64,000 nt of DNA from Burkholderia sp. USMB20 (GCF_000949135.2 NZ_JTAN02000012.1:496001-560000), one strand, 5' to 3'; positions 1 to 10,245 are shown, counted from the first letter of the stretch. Numbers and translations: made by a program. Notes: a model not told the origin generated them from the letters alone.

Positions 1-1
1 A

Positions 2-511
2 GGGCGCGGCCGCTTCGCGATCGTCGCCGTGACGTTCCGGCTGCCCAAGCGCTGGACGCCGCGGCTCGGCTACGCGGACGTCACGCGCGAGCTCGACGCA
101 CGCGGCATCGCGCCGGACGCCGCGACCCCGCGCGACGTGTTCGACGCCGTTGTCGCGATTCGCCGCGCGAAGCTGCCCGATCCGCTCGTGCTCGGCAACG
201 CGGGCAGTTTCTTCAAGAATCCGGTGATCGACGTCGCGCAGTTCGACGCGCTGCGCGCGCGCGCACCCGAAGTCGTGTCGTATCCGCAGCCGGACGGGCA
301 GGTGAAGCTCGCGGCCGGCTGGCTGATCGACCGCTGCGGCTGGAAAGGGCGCGCGCTCGGCGCGGCGGCCGTGCACGACCGGCAGGCGCTCGTGCTGGTC
401 AATCGCGGCGGCGCGACGGGCGCCGACGTGCTCGCGCTGGCGCGCGCGATCCAGGATGACGTGCGCGAACGGTTCGGCGTCGAGCTCGAACCCGAGCCCG
501 TGTGCCTGTAA
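2..511 (+). CDS. murB: UDP-N-acetylenolpyruvoylglucosamine reductase, C-terminal part (5' end outside window)
   Basis: This is the last 169 codons of MurB, the FAD enzyme that uses NADPH to reduce UDP-GlcNAc-enolpyruvate to UDP-MurNAc in the cytoplasm, the second committed step of peptidoglycan synthesis. The reading frame is open from the first bases, so the gene begins upstream of the window. The signature [10 protein letters not shown], which holds the catalytic serine that protonates the substrate, lies near bases 196-225. The [11 protein letters not shown] segment and the LEPEP C-terminus also fit the family. It converges on argF with a shared terminator between them. The missing N-terminal FAD domain is only a window-edge effect. 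Confidence 0.95.
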   Translation, partial: GRGRFAIVAVTFRLPKRWTPRLGYADVTRELDARGIAPDAATPRDVFDAVVAIRRAKLPDPLVLGNAGSFFKNPVIDVAQFDALRARAPEVVSYPQPDGQVKLAAGWLIDRCGWKGRALGAAAVHDRQALVLVNRGGATGADVLALARAIQDDVRERFGVELEPEPVCL

Positions 512-556
512 CGCGGTGTTGCGCCGCGCGGTTCGTTCGCGTTCGTCCGACCCAAC

Positions 557-593
557 AAAAAAGCGCCGATCGACGACGATCGGCGCTTTTTTT
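557..593 (+). terminator. Bidirectional intrinsic terminator between murB and argF
   Basis: An 11-bp perfect stem (562-572 with 577-587, loop ACGA) is flanked by six A on the left and seven T on the right, so it can end murB on the plus strand and argF on the minus strand. Confidence 0.9.
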
Positions 594-629
594 CGCATGC
601 CGCGCGGATGGCGGCGATGCGTACGGCGG

Positions 630-1559
630 TCAGTGCTTGAGGCGGCCGAGCAGCAGGAACTCCATCAGCGCCTTCTGCACGTGCAGGCGGTTTTCCGCCT
701 CGTCCCACACGACGCTCTGCGGGCCGTCGATCACGCCGGCCGTCACTTCCTCGCCGCGGTGCGCGGGCAGGCAGTGCATGAAGAGCGCGTCGGGATTCGC
801 GTGCCCCATCATTTCCTCATCGACGCACCAGTCGGCAAACGCCTGCTTGCGCGCTTCGTTCTCGGCTTCGAAGCCCATGCTCGTCCACACGTCGGTCGTC
901 ACGAGATCGGCGCCCTTGCACGCTTCGTTCGGATCGTCGAACACCTCGTAGAACGGCGCGCTGTCCGGCGCCACCAGCTTCATGTCGAGCGCATAGCCCG
1001 GCGGCGTCGACAGGCGCAGCTTGAAGCCGAGGATCTGCGCGGCTTCGATCCACGTGTACAGCATGTTGTTCGCATCGCCGACCCACGCGACCGTCTTGCC
1101 GGCGATCGGGCCGCGGTGCTCGTAGTACGTGAAGATGTCGGCGAGCACCTGGCACGGGTGGTATTCGTTGGTCAGGCCGTTGATCACCGGCACGCGGGAG
1201 TTTTGCGCGAAGCGCGTGATCACGTCCTGCTCGAACGTGCGGATCATGATGATGTCGACCATCCGCGAGATGACCTGTGCGGAATCCTCGACCGGCTCGC
1301 CGCGGCCGAGCTGCGTGTCGCGCGTGCTCATGAACACCGCGTGGCCGCCGAGCTGGAAGATGCCGGCTTCGAACGACAGGCGCGTGCGCGTCGAACTCTT
1401 CTCGAAGATCATCGCGAGCGTGCGGTCGTGCAGCGGGTGATAGGTCTCGTAGTTCTTGAACTTGCGCTTCAGGATACCCGTGCGTTCGAGCACGTACTCG
1501 TAGTCTTCCAGCGAGAAATCCTTGAACTGCAGGTAGTGACGAATGGTTTTGGCGGTCAT
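630..1559 (-). CDS. argF: Ornithine carbamoyltransferase
   Basis: ArgF makes citrulline and phosphate from ornithine and carbamoyl phosphate in arginine biosynthesis (cytoplasmic trimer). The protein is 309 aa, normal for the family. The carbamoyl-phosphate loop SSTRTR is at residues 55-60, and the ornithine-binding catalytic HCLP motif is at 262-265. The frame is open for 98 codons upstream, but that stretch is not ArgF-like; the start MTAKTIRHYLQF at 1559 matches the family N-terminus. It is a single gene that converges on murB and diverges from the DUF3579 gene. This is the biosynthetic enzyme rather than the arginine-deiminase version, judging by the absence of arcA or arcC neighbours. 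Confidence 0.97.
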   Translation of the reverse strand: MTAKTIRHYLQFKDFSLEDYEYVLERTGILKRKFKNYETYHPLHDRTLAMIFEKSSTRTRLSFEAGIFQLGGHAVFMSTRDTQLGRGEPVEDSAQVISRMVDIIMIRTFEQDVITRFAQNSRVPVINGLTNEYHPCQVLADIFTYYEHRGPIAGKTVAWVGDANNMLYTWIEAAQILGFKLRLSTPPGYALDMKLVAPDSAPFYEVFDDPNEACKGADLVTTDVWTSMGFEAENEARKQAFADWCVDEEMMGHANPDALFMHCLPAHRGEEVTAGVIDGPQSVVWDEAENRLHVQKALMEFLLLGRLKH

Positions 1560-1751
1560 GAAACGAAATACGGCGGGTCTGAACCGGCCGCGGGGCCGGA
1601 CGGCGCCGCCGTCGGGTGTGGATAACTCAAAGCAGCATAAAGGATTTTCTGTGCTTTGACGAGCCGCGACGAAAACCGGGTTGGGATCGTGGCGCACGCT
1701 GGAAGGCGCCGGAAGACGGGCGGCGAGACGACGCGCGATGCCGCGCTGCGG

Positions 1752-1806
1752 TATAATCCAAAAGTCTTCTCCAGCCCGGCAGGCAAGCCTCTTCGCGCTC
1801 TGCCGG
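1752..1806 (+). promoter_or_regulatory. Putative promoter and leader hairpin upstream of the DUF3579 gene
   Basis: A consensus -10 box TATAAT sits at 1752-1757; no good -35 box is visible at the right distance. About 20 bases downstream, CCGGCAG (1776-1782) pairs with CTGCCGG (1800-1806), so the roughly 210-nt leader can fold. The rest of the 415-bp argF/DUF3579 gap (1560-1974) shows no convincing gene. Confidence 0.45.
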
Positions 1807-1974
1807 ACACAAGCCATGCGCTGCACAAATCCGGTGCGGCGCGTCGGCGGCACGCCTCGACAGCCTGTTTTTTCGGGATATCGGAGCGCGAGTGCCGCTG
1901 TCCGCTCGAGCTTTGTGTTCGCGTATCCGGGCGCTGTCGCCTGGACATCGCCGGGCCGTCACTTGGGTAACCAC

Positions 1975-2295
1975 ATGGCTGAAACCCCTCCGACCGAATT
2001 CTTCATCCAGGGCATTACGAAAGACGGGAAAAAGTTTCGCCCGAGCGACTGGTCGGAGCGTCTGGCCGGCGTGATGGCCTGCTTCGGGCCCGGTGCGAGC
2101 GGGCCGAACGCGCGCCTGAAATATTCGCTGTACGTGCGCCCGACGATGCTCGGCGACCTCAAATGCGTGATCCTCGATTCCCGGCTGCGCGACGTCGAGC
2201 CGATGGCGTTCGATTTCGTGCTGAATTTCGCGAAGGACAACAACCTCGTCGTCACCGAAGCGTGCGAGCTGCCGGACTACCACGAGAAGAAGTGA
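1975..2295 (+). CDS. DUF3579 family protein
   Basis: A 106-aa cytoplasmic protein of the DUF3579 family, a small family I know mainly from betaproteobacteria and for which I know no assigned function. No signal peptide, membrane segment or cysteine cluster is seen; it is mixed polar and hydrophobic with a Lys-rich start (GITKDGKKFRPSDW). The start MAETPPTEFF at 1975 was chosen because residues before it, although open, look like noise. It stands alone between argF and rpsT and ends at a strong terminator shared with rpsT. Confidence 0.8.
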   Translation: MAETPPTEFFIQGITKDGKKFRPSDWSERLAGVMACFGPGASGPNARLKYSLYVRPTMLGDLKCVILDSRLRDVEPMAFDFVLNFAKDNNLVVTEACELPDYHEKK

Positions 2296-2368
2296 GTTCG
2301 ACGGGCGAGGGCGCGTGCCGCGCCCCTGCCTGGCGGTCGCCCGGCGCGATGTGCGGGCGACGCACAGC

Positions 2369-2396
2369 AAAAAAGCCCGCCTAGGCGGGCTTTTTT
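2369..2396 (+). terminator. Bidirectional terminator between the DUF3579 gene and rpsT
   Basis: The perfect stem AAAAAAGCCCGC / GCGGGCTTTTTT with loop CTAG gives T-tracts on both strands, so it serves the two converging genes. Confidence 0.9.
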
Positions 2397-2442
2397 GCGA
2401 TCGCAGGAAACAGGAGCGCCCGCCGAAGCGGGCACGCCGGAT

Positions 2443-2715
2443 TTACGCTGCTGCCTGCAGACCCTTGACGGCTGCGGCGAGGCGGCTCTTGCTGCGAGCG
2501 GCCTTGTTCTTGTGAACGATCTTCTTGTCGGCGATCGTGTCGATCGTCTTCACGGCAGCCTTGAACAGCTCGGCAGCCTTTGCCTGGTCGCCGGCTTCAA
2601 CAGCCTTGCGAACCGACTTGATCGCGGTACGGAATTTCGAGCGCAGCGCCGAGTTGTGCGAATTTGCCTTCGCGGCTTGGCGGGCGCGCTTGCGTGCTTG
2701 TGCGGAGTTAGCCAT
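2443..2715 (-). CDS. rpsT: 30S ribosomal protein S20
   Basis: S20 is a primary 16S rRNA-binding protein of the small subunit. The 90-aa, Lys/Arg/Ala-rich helical sequence beginning [14 protein letters not shown] is unmistakable. A Shine-Dalgarno-like AAGGAA precedes the start. It is monocistronic, and its promoter (2891-2920) lies about 170 nt upstream, leaving a long leader. In E. coli S20 represses its own translation; the long leader here is compatible with that, but nothing seen proves it. Confidence 0.98.
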   Translation of the reverse strand: MANSAQARKRARQAAKANSHNSALRSKFRTAIKSVRKAVEAGDQAKAAELFKAAVKTIDTIADKKIVHKNKAARSKSRLAAAVKGLQAAA

Positions 2716-2890
2716 GACGGTTCCTTATCCTGTCCTGTTTCCAGAGCTTGGAGCCTGACGGCCAAGCGCTGCTTTTCGATCCGTCCCCTGAGAGCGATTG
2801 CCCAGGGGCGCATAAAAAACGGTGATTTTAACCGAGGCCGAGACATGAAAACGACAGGCGCCGTGCATGTAACAGGCTCAGAAACCGGCG

Positions 2891-2920
2891 ATTATAGCAA
2901 CAAAATCAAGCGCGTGGCAA
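2891..2920 (-). promoter_or_regulatory. rpsT promoter
   Basis: On the minus strand TTGCCA (2920-2915) is followed after 18 bases by a perfect TATAAT (2896-2891). The predicted transcript starts near 2884, giving a leader of about 170 nt. Confidence 0.7.
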
Positions 2921-3004
2921 GGTCAACGTGACGTCGGCCGGACGGGGGCGCCGGCGACGCGCGCCCTTTTCGCCATCCGTCCGTGCCGGGCCTCGCAACG
3001 TCCG

Positions 3005-3010
3005 TATAAT
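3005..3010 (+). promoter_or_regulatory. -10 box of murJ, almost touching the start codon
   Basis: Perfect TATAAT ends 9 bases before the murJ ATG at 3020. A start site about 7 bases downstream would give a leader of only about 3 nt, and no ribosome-binding site lies between. No clear -35 box is present. Confidence 0.55.
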
Positions 3011-3019
3011 AAGCGCCCC

Positions 3020-4570
3020 ATGAATCTATTCCGAGCCCTGCTGACGGTCAGCGGCTTCACGCTGCTGTCGCGCGTGACCGGACTGGCCCGCGAGACGCTG
3101 ATCGCCCGTGCGTTCGGCGCCAGTCAATACACCGACGCGTTCTACGTCGCTTTCCGCATTCCGAACCTGCTGCGCCGCCTGTCTGCCGAAGGCGCGTTCT
3201 CGCAGGCGTTCGTGCCGATCCTGGCCGAGTTCAAGAACCAGCAGGGGCACGATGCGACCAAGGCGCTCGTCGACGCGATGTCGACCGTGCTCGCGTGGGC
3301 GCTCGCCGTGCTGTCGGTCGTCGGGATCGCCGGCGCGTCGTGGGTCGTGTTCGCGGTCGCGTCCGGCCTGCATACCGACGGGCAGGCGTTTCCGCTCGCG
3401 GTCACGATGACGCGGATCATGTTCCCGTACATCGTGTTCATCTCGCTGACGACGCTCGCGTCAGGCGTGCTCAATACCTACAAGAGCTTCTCGCTGCCGG
3501 CGTTCGCGCCGGTGCTGCTCAACGTCGCGTTCATCGCCGCGGCCGTGTTCGTCGCGCCGCACCTGAAGGTGCCGGTCTACGCGCTCGCGTGGGCCGTCAT
3601 CGTGGGGGGCGTGCTGCAGTTCATCGTGCAGCTGCCGGGGCTGAAGAAGATCGACATGGTGCCGCTGATCGGCCTCAACCCGGTGCGCGCGCTGCGTCAT
3701 CCCGGCGTGAAGCGGGTGCTCGCCAAGATGGTGCCCGCGACGTTCGCGGTGTCGGTCGCGCAGCTGTCGCTGATCATCAACACCAACATCGCGTCGCGGC
3801 TCGGGCAGGGCGCGGTCTCGTGGATCAACTACGCCGACCGCCTGATGGAGTTCCCGACCGCGCTGCTCGGCGTCGCGCTCGGCACGATCCTGTTGCCGAG
3901 CCTGTCGAAGGCGCACGTCGACGCCGATTCGCATGAATATTCGGCGCTGCTCGACTGGGGGCTGCGCGTCACGTTCCTGCTCGCGGCGCCGAGCGCGCTC
4001 GCGCTGTTCTTCTTCGCGACGCCGCTCACCGCGACGCTGTTCAACTACGGCAAGTTCGACGCGCATACGGTCACGATGGTCGCGCGCGCGCTCGCGACCT
4101 ACGGGATTGGTCTCGTCGGCATCATCCTGATCAAGATCCTCGCGCCGGGCTTCTACGCGAAGCAGGACATCAAGACGCCGGTGAAGATCGCGATCGGCGT
4201 GCTGATCGTCACGCAGATCTCGAACTACGTGTTCGTGCCGCTGATCGGCCATGCGGGCCTCACGCTGAGCATCGGCGTCGGTGCCTGCCTGAACTCGCTG
4301 CTGCTGTTCCTCGGGCTGCGCAAGCGCGGCATCTACCAGCCGTCGCCCGGCTGGCTGCGCTTCTTCGTGCAGCTGATCGGCGCGGCGCTCGTGCTCGCCG
4401 GCCTGATGCACTGGTGCGCGATCAACTTCGACTGGGCCGGCATGCGTGCGCAGCCGCTCGATCGCATTGCACTGATGGCCGCGTGCCTCGTGCTGTTCGC
4501 TGCACTATATTTCGGTATGTTGTGGGTGATGGGCTTCAAATACGCTTACTTCAGAAGGCGCGCCAAGTGA
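3020..4570 (+). CDS. murJ: Lipid II flippase MurJ (MviN)
   Basis: MurJ moves lipid II across the inner membrane for peptidoglycan assembly. The 516-aa protein is hydrophobic throughout, consistent with about 14 transmembrane helices of the MOP exporter superfamily. It opens with the family signature SGFTLLSRVTGLARE and contains FRIPNLLRRLSAEGAFSQAF near residues 45-65, which carries conserved arginines. Its stop overlaps the GTG start of the SirB1-like gene (GTGA), so the two are translationally coupled. The start is fixed by family match, although no ribosome-binding site precedes it (see the -10 box at 3005). Confidence 0.97.
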   Translation: MNLFRALLTVSGFTLLSRVTGLARETLIARAFGASQYTDAFYVAFRIPNLLRRLSAEGAFSQAFVPILAEFKNQQGHDATKALVDAMSTVLAWALAVLSVVGIAGASWVVFAVASGLHTDGQAFPLAVTMTRIMFPYIVFISLTTLASGVLNTYKSFSLPAFAPVLLNVAFIAAAVFVAPHLKVPVYALAWAVIVGGVLQFIVQLPGLKKIDMVPLIGLNPVRALRHPGVKRVLAKMVPATFAVSVAQLSLIINTNIASRLGQGAVSWINYADRLMEFPTALLGVALGTILLPSLSKAHVDADSHEYSALLDWGLRVTFLLAAPSALALFFFATPLTATLFNYGKFDAHTVTMVARALATYGIGLVGIILIKILAPGFYAKQDIKTPVKIAIGVLIVTQISNYVFVPLIGHAGLTLSIGVGACLNSLLLFLGLRKRGIYQPSPGWLRFFVQLIGAALVLAGLMHWCAINFDWAGMRAQPLDRIALMAACLVLFAALYFGMLWVMGFKYAYFRRRAK

Positions 4571-5421
4571 CGACCGCAATGACCCGCGTCCTCGACTACT
4601 TCAGCACGCTCGTGGCGGACGACGACAGTCTGCCCGTCACGGAAACCGCGCTGTCGCTTGCGCAGGACGCGTATCCCGACCTCGACCTGCAGGGTACGCT
4701 GGCCGAACTCGACATCCTGGCCGCGCGGCTGAGCCGCCGGCTCGCCGACGATGCGGACCTGAAGGACCGCGTCGCCGCGCTCAACGAGTTCTTCTTCCGC
4801 GAACTCGGCTTCGCATGCAATCACAACGATTACTACGACCCCGATAACAGCCACCTGAACGCGGTGCTGAAACGGCGGCGCGGGATTCCGATCTCGCTGT
4901 CGGTGCTGTACCTGGAGCTCGCCGAGCAGATCGGCGTGCCGGCGCGCGGCGTGTCGTTCCCCGGCCACTTCCTGCTGCGCGTGACGCTGCCGGACGGCGA
5001 CCTGATCATCGATCCGACCAACGGCCATTCGCTGTCCGAGGCCGAGATGGTCGAGATGCTCGAGCCCTACGTCGCGCGTGCGGCGGGCGCGGTCGACAGC
5101 GCGTTGCGCGCGCTGCTGCAGCCGGCCACGAGCCGCGAGATCATCGCGCGGATGCTGCGCAACCTGAAGACGATCTATCTGCAGACGGAACGCTGGCAGC
5201 GGCTGCTCGCGGTCCAGCAGCGGCTCGTGATCCTGCTGCCGGAACAGCTCGACGAAGTGCGCGACCGCGGCTTCGCGTATGCGCGGCTCGACTACCTGCG
5301 CCCCGCGCTCGAGGATCTCGAGCAGTATCTCGGCGAGCGGCCCGATGCGGAGGACGCGACCGTCGTCGAATCGCAGGTGACCGAGTTGCGGCAGCGGATG
5401 CAGCGCGACGGCGAGGACTGA
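4567..5421 (+). CDS. SirB1 family protein (transglutaminase-like plus TPR-like)
   Basis: A 284-aa soluble protein resembling SirB1/YchA proteins: an N-terminal transglutaminase-like fold containing KRRRGIPISLSVLYLELAEQ and GVSFPGHFLLR, then a C-terminal helical TPR-like part (RWQRLLAVQQRL, YARLDYLRPALEDLEQYL). The biochemical role of the family is not established to my knowledge. I chose the GTG at 4567, which overlaps the murJ stop, because AGAAGG lies 8 bases before it; the alternative ATG at 4579 has no well-spaced site. It is probably co-transcribed with murJ. Confidence 0.85.
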   Translation: MTTAMTRVLDYFSTLVADDDSLPVTETALSLAQDAYPDLDLQGTLAELDILAARLSRRLADDADLKDRVAALNEFFFRELGFACNHNDYYDPDNSHLNAVLKRRRGIPISLSVLYLELAEQIGVPARGVSFPGHFLLRVTLPDGDLIIDPTNGHSLSEAEMVEMLEPYVARAAGAVDSALRALLQPATSREIIARMLRNLKTIYLQTERWQRLLAVQQRLVILLPEQLDEVRDRGFAYARLDYLRPALEDLEQYLGERPDAEDATVVESQVTELRQRMQRDGED

Positions 5422-5456
5422 GCCGTCGCAGTCTCACCGGCACCCCGAACGTCGAC

Positions 5457-5482
5457 ACGCCCGCATCGCGGGCGTTTTTTTT
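5457..5482 (+). terminator. Intrinsic terminator after the murJ-SirB1 unit
   Basis: ACGCCCGC (5457-5464) pairs with GCGGGCGT (5468-5475), followed by eight T. Confidence 0.85.
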
Positions 5483-5500
5483 GCAGCTGCTTGCTTGCAC

Positions 5501-6259
5501 TTACTTCGGCTGCATCCGGATCGCGCCGTCGAGGCGGATCACTTCGCCGTTGAGCATCGGATTCTCGACGATCTGGCGCACCAGCATCGCGTATTCGTCC
5601 GGTTTGCCGAGCCGCGGCGGGAACGGCACCATCGCGCCGAGCGCGTCCTGCACGTCCTTCGGCATGCCGAGCAGCATCGGCGTCTCGAACAGCCCGGGCG
5701 CGATCGTCATCACGCGGATGCCGTGGCGCGACAGGTCGCGCGCGATCGGCAGCGTCATGCCAGCGACACCGGCCTTCGACGCCGCATACGCGGCCTGGCC
5801 GATCTGCCCGTCGTACGCGGCGACCGACGCGGTGCTGACGATCACGCCGCGTTCGCCGCCGGCGTTCGGCGCGGTCGCGGCCATCGCGGCGGCCGCGAGC
5901 CGGATCATGTTGAAGGTGCCGACCAAGTTGACGTTGATCGTCTTCGCGAACACGTCGAGCGGATGCGCGCCGTCCTTGCCGACGGTTTTCGCGGCGGGCG
6001 CGATGCCCGCGCAATTCACGAGGCCGCGCAGCGTGCCCGCGCGCGTCGCGGCGTCGACGGCCGCCTGCGCATCGGCCTCGCTCGATACGTCGCAGCGCAC
6101 GAATACGCCGCCGAGTTCGCCCGCGAGCGCCGCGCCGGCTGCTTCGTTGAGGTCGGCGAGCACGACCTTGCCGCCGGCCTGAGCGAGCATGCGCGCCGTT
6201 CCGGCGCCGAGGCCCGATGCGCCGCCCGTGATCAGAAAGACGTTGTCGCGAATCTCCAT
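5501..6259 (-). CDS. SDR-family dehydrogenase (3-hydroxyacyl-CoA dehydrogenase type 2-like)
   Basis: A 252-aa short-chain dehydrogenase. The NAD-binding TGGASGLG is at residues 11-18, the NAG-type motif appears as NCAG, and the active site is a serine in [10 protein letters not shown] plus YAASK. Overall sequence most resembles type-2 3-hydroxyacyl-CoA dehydrogenases (HSD10-like), which oxidise (S)-3-hydroxyacyl-CoA in fatty-acid or isoleucine breakdown, but substrate is inferred. AGGAG sits 7 bases before the ATG at 6259; the open frame upstream is not SDR-like. The 247-bp gap to azoR suggests it is expressed separately. Confidence 0.88.
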   Translation of the reverse strand: MEIRDNVFLITGGASGLGAGTARMLAQAGGKVVLADLNEAAGAALAGELGGVFVRCDVSSEADAQAAVDAATRAGTLRGLVNCAGIAPAAKTVGKDGAHPLDVFAKTINVNLVGTFNMIRLAAAAMAATAPNAGGERGVIVSTASVAAYDGQIGQAAYAASKAGVAGMTLPIARDLSRHGIRVMTIAPGLFETPMLLGMPKDVQDALGAMVPFPPRLGKPDEYAMLVRQIVENPMLNGEVIRLDGAIRMQPK

Positions 6260-6506
6260 CACTGTCTCCTTGGTTGGGTCCGATGCCGGTCGATCGGAGG
6301 CACGGCCGCCGCGCCGGTTCGTGCGGCGCACGTATTCGATCGATTGTACGGGGCGCCGCCGGATGCCGGCGAGACCGGCGCGGTCGTGCGAGGTCGTGCG
6401 AGGTCGGACGAAACGGATGGCGCAGGCGGAAAAAAGGTTCATCGAAGATTGCCGGCGAACACGTGGAAGACCGTCGGCGCTCGGCGGTCTCCAGCCGTTG
6501 GCCAGT

Positions 6507-7163
6507 TCAGCCGTCAACCGAAGCTGATGCTGAAGCCGCGTGTACCAGCGTCACTGCCTGTTCGCGCGCAGCCTCCCTGCCCGCGTGATCGATTTCGAGT
6601 CCAAACAGCGTTTTCTCGACGACGATCGATTCGATGTCGGTGATACCGATGAAGCGCAGCCACGCCTCAAGAAACGGCCGCTGATAGTCGAACGACTCGG
6701 CGGGCGTGCTCGATTGCCTTGAATAGTCGAGGCCTCTCGCATAGATCACGACGGCTTTCTTGCCGTTCAGCAATCCCGCCAACCCACGCTCGTCGAATGA
6801 GAAGAGGAGGCCGCGGTGGGACACGGCGTCGATGAAATGCTTGAGCTTGTACGGGATGGAAAAATTCCACAGCGGCACGGAGAACAGCAGCGTATCCGCG
6901 TCGTGCATCCGCTGCGCCAGCTGCCGGAAATCCGCCCACGCTTGCTGCTGGCCTTCGCTGAGCGGCGTGCCGCTCAAGTCCGCGTATTTGGCATCGAGCG
7001 CATCGCCGTCGAGTTCCGGCAATTGCGTCGCCCACAGATCGAGCACGTCGACCCGATGCACCGGATGCGCGTCGCGCCAGGCTTCCAGATACGCGTGCGC
7101 AACGTCGAGTGATGCGGACCGCGACTTGCGCGGGGACGATTCGATATGAAGCAAGGTCGACAT
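6507..7163 (-). CDS. azoR: FMN-dependent NADH-azoreductase
   Basis: A 218-aa flavodoxin-like quinone/azo reductase that uses NADH and FMN for two-electron reduction of quinones and azo dyes. The family N-terminus [13 protein letters not shown] holds the FMN phosphate loop, and [19 protein letters not shown] binds the flavin ring. It is transcribed divergently from a LysR regulator, a typical arrangement in which the regulator controls the reductase in response to quinones or oxidants. The 113-bp shared region contains palindromes at 7206-7216 and 7238-7250. Confidence 0.92.
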   Translation of the reverse strand: MSTLLHIESSPRKSRSASLDVAHAYLEAWRDAHPVHRVDVLDLWATQLPELDGDALDAKYADLSGTPLSEGQQQAWADFRQLAQRMHDADTLLFSVPLWNFSIPYKLKHFIDAVSHRGLLFSFDERGLAGLLNGKKAVVIYARGLDYSRQSSTPAESFDYQRPFLEAWLRFIGITDIESIVVEKTLFGLEIDHAGREAAREQAVTLVHAASASASVDG

Positions 7164-7205
7164 GGAACGACTCCTGACGGGTTGACGGCCCTCATCAGAA
7201 CATAG

Positions 7206-7250
7206 TTCGATTCGAAATATAAACGAAGTATCATCACGCTACTCAGTAGC
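7206..7250. promoter_or_regulatory. Palindromes in the azoR / lysR-type divergent promoter region
   Basis: A perfect 11-bp palindrome TTCGATTCGAA (7206-7216) and GCTAC-TCA-GTAGC (7238-7250) lie between the divergent genes. The first contains a T-N-A spacing like that seen in LysR-type sites. Assignment as operators is inference. Confidence 0.4.
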
Positions 7251-7276
7251 ATTCGCACTGTATTGCGGGACATCTC

Positions 7277-8128
7277 ATGTTCGATACCGTTTTGCTGCGC
7301 TCCTTCGTGGCCGTCGTCCAGGAAGGCGGGTTCACGCATGCCGCGGCCCGTCTGAATCTGACGCAGTCCGCGGTCAGCGCGCATCTGCGCCGCCTGGAAA
7401 AACAGGTCGGCCGTGACCTGCTCGTGCGCACCACGCGCTCGGTCGCGCTCACGGTGGACGGCGAGCTGCTGCTGGGTTACGCGCGCGCCATCCTCGCGCT
7501 CAATCAGGACGCGCGGGCGCAACTGCTGCGCGAACCGAGCGCGGGCACGATCCGCGTGGGTCTGTCGGAAGACCTCGCCAACGTCAGGCTGATGCATGTG
7601 ATGAAGGCGTTTGCCGGGCGGTACCCGCGCATCGCATTCAGCATCAGAGTGGGTATCCCGGGCGATCTGCTCCAGGCGCTGGATCACGGTGAACTGGATG
7701 TGGTGATGGGCGGGCGCTGCCACGGCGGGCCCGCCGGACGCGTGCTCTGGCGCGAGCCGCTCGTGTGGGCCGGTGCGGATTGGGCGTCGCTCACGCCTGG
7801 CGTACCGGTGCCGATTGCGCTGCTGCCGGAACCCTGCCCGTATCGCGAGGCCTCGCTGGCAGCACTGGCCCGAGCGGGCGTGGATTACCGGATCGTGCTC
7901 GTGTGCCCGAGCGGCGCCGGCCTGTGCGCCGCCGCGCACGCGGGCCTTGCGGTGACGCCGATCGTGCACACACAACTTGCGCACGGCTTGCGTGCGATTC
8001 CGCCGGATGCCGGACTGCCGGCCCTGCCCGATGTCGAGTTCACGATGTTCGCGGCACCGGGCGCGTCGGCCAGGGTTGTCGATGAACTGGGCAACGCGAT
8101 CGTGCTGGCATTCGCGCACAACGGGTGA
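7277..8128 (+). CDS. LysR-family transcriptional regulator
   Basis: A 283-aa LysR-type regulator. The N-terminal winged helix is seen in LLRSFVAVVQEGGFTHAAARLNLTQSAVSAHLRRLEKQVGRDLLVRTTR (the DNA-recognition helix is centred on TQSAVSAHLRRLE, near residues 33-45). A periplasmic-binding-protein-like effector domain fills residues about 90-283. It is divergent from azoR and probably controls azoR and itself. The effector cannot be told from sequence. Length is slightly short of the usual ~300 aa, within range. Confidence 0.92.
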   Translation: MFDTVLLRSFVAVVQEGGFTHAAARLNLTQSAVSAHLRRLEKQVGRDLLVRTTRSVALTVDGELLLGYARAILALNQDARAQLLREPSAGTIRVGLSEDLANVRLMHVMKAFAGRYPRIAFSIRVGIPGDLLQALDHGELDVVMGGRCHGGPAGRVLWREPLVWAGADWASLTPGVPVPIALLPEPCPYREASLAALARAGVDYRIVLVCPSGAGLCAAAHAGLAVTPIVHTQLAHGLRAIPPDAGLPALPDVEFTMFAAPGASARVVDELGNAIVLAFAHNG

Positions 8129-8214
8129 CCACGTTCATCGCGGCGACAGCGTTGGGATTTGCGCGGCCAGAGGCACATGCATCGTCGCCGGTTCACGAAA
8201 TTCCACGATGAACC

Positions 8215-8242
8215 AAAAAAAAGCCGCCCCGAAAGGGCGGCT
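8215..8242 (-). terminator. adk terminator
   Basis: The stem AGCCGCCC / GGGCGGCT (8222-8229 with 8235-8242) is followed on the minus strand by eight T. It sits just past the adk stop and also lies downstream of the convergent LysR gene. Confidence 0.88.
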
Positions 8243-8262
8243 TGCGGTGCACGACGCGGTGC

Positions 8263-9075
<813 letters not shown>

Positions 9076-9133
9076 TCAAGCTAGGACGCGCGGGTCGCGG
9101 ACGGCTCGCACAATCGCCTGATTATGCCACGGG

Positions 9134-9925
9134 TTATTTTGAACCCGGCCGAAAAAGGGCCTGCACGCGTGCGAGATCGGCCGGCGTATCGATGCCGGCT
9201 TCGGGTGCATGCTCGGTGATCAGCACCGCGATGCGCTCGCCGTGCCACATCGCGCGCAGCTGTTCGAGCTGCTCGGCCTGCTCGATCGGCGCCTGCGCGA
9301 GCGACGGATAGGTGCGCAGGAAACGCGCGCGATAGGCGTAGAGTCCGATGTGGCGATAGACCGGAAAGGCCGGTGCGGGCATGGCCGCGACGTCGGGCCA
9401 GTGCGGCTGGTACGCATCGCGGCTCCACGGAATCGGCGCGCGCGAGAAGTACATCGCGACGTTGCGCGCGTCGAGCGCGACCTTCACGATGTTCGGATTG
9501 AACACGTCGGCCGCGTCGTGGATCGGGTGCGCGGCGGTTGCGATCGCGCAGTCCGGGTGCGCGGCGAGGTGCGACGCTACGTCGCGGACGAGCGCCGGGT
9601 CGATCAGCGGCTCGTCGCCCTGCACGTTGACGACGACGGTGTCGTCGCTCCACCCGAACGTCGCGGCGACTTCCGCGAGCCGGTCGGTGCCGGACGGATG
9701 GTCGGCACGCGTCAGCACCGCTTCGAAACCGTGCTCGCGGGCCGCGTCGAGCACGCTCTGCGCGTCGGACGCGACGAGCACCTGCTGCGCGCCCGCTTCG
9801 CGCGCACGCTCGGCGACGCGCACGACCATCGGCTTGCCGCCGAGATCGGCGAGCGGCTTGTTCGGCAGGCGCGTCGACGCGAGCCGGGCAGGAATGACGG
9901 CGATGAAGGGCTGCGGATGAGTCAT
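9134..9925 (-). CDS. kdsB: 3-deoxy-manno-octulosonate cytidylyltransferase (CMP-Kdo synthetase)
   Basis: KdsB activates Kdo with CTP to CMP-Kdo for the lipopolysaccharide inner core. The 263-aa protein starts [26 protein letters not shown], the nucleotidyltransferase signature, and has [10 protein letters not shown] (metal and CTP site) and AYRARFL late in the chain. The start MTHPQPF at 9925 matches the family; the open frame extends 23 codons further without resemblance. It follows lpxK and the Trm112-like gene, the conserved lpxK-ycaR-kdsB order also found in E. coli. Confidence 0.97.
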   Translation of the reverse strand: MTHPQPFIAVIPARLASTRLPNKPLADLGGKPMVVRVAERAREAGAQQVLVASDAQSVLDAAREHGFEAVLTRADHPSGTDRLAEVAATFGWSDDTVVVNVQGDEPLIDPALVRDVASHLAAHPDCAIATAAHPIHDAADVFNPNIVKVALDARNVAMYFSRAPIPWSRDAYQPHWPDVAAMPAPAFPVYRHIGLYAYRARFLRTYPSLAQAPIEQAEQLEQLRAMWHGERIAVLITEHAPEAGIDTPADLARVQALFRPGSK

Positions 9926-10041
9926 CGGGGCTGAGCGGTGAGAAGAGCGGGGCGGGCGGCGCGTCGAAGGCGGGCCGCCCGGCAGGGCCGGCACGCGGCC
10001 GCGAAGAAGCGCGGCCGGGCGCCGGTGCAGCGGTGCGGCGT

Positions 10042-10245
10042 TTAGCTGCCGGCCGGGCCGGCGGGATCGACCGGCGTGCCTTCGACGGTCTGGCGTGCTT
10101 CGTCGACGAGCATCACGGGGATGCCGTCGCGGATCGGGTAGGCGAGCTTGTCCGCGTTGCAGATCAGCTCCTGCGCGGCGCGGTCATAGTGGAGCGGGCC
10201 TTTGCAGATAGGGCACACAAGGATTTCAAGCAGGCGAGCGTCCAC
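10042..10245 (-). CDS. Trm112 / YcaR family protein
   Basis: A 67-aa protein of the UPF0434/Trm112 group. CPICKGPL near residues 10-17 and a third cysteine in [12 protein letters not shown] give a zinc-ribbon-like pattern with one ligand missing compared with eukaryotic Trm112. The GTG at 10245 is favoured because GGAG lies 7 bases upstream; an in-frame ATG exists at 10269. Its 5' end overlaps lpxK by 20 bases, so it is coupled to it. Bacterial members are small and poorly characterised. Confidence 0.85.
   Translation of the reverse strand: MDARLLEILVCPICKGPLHYDRAAQELICNADKLAYPIRDGIPVMLVDEARQTVEGTPVDPAGPAGS

Noticed and set aside
1681..1974. Extended start of the DUF3579 protein
   Set aside because: The region holds a TATAAT box and a hairpin, and its translation lacks family character.
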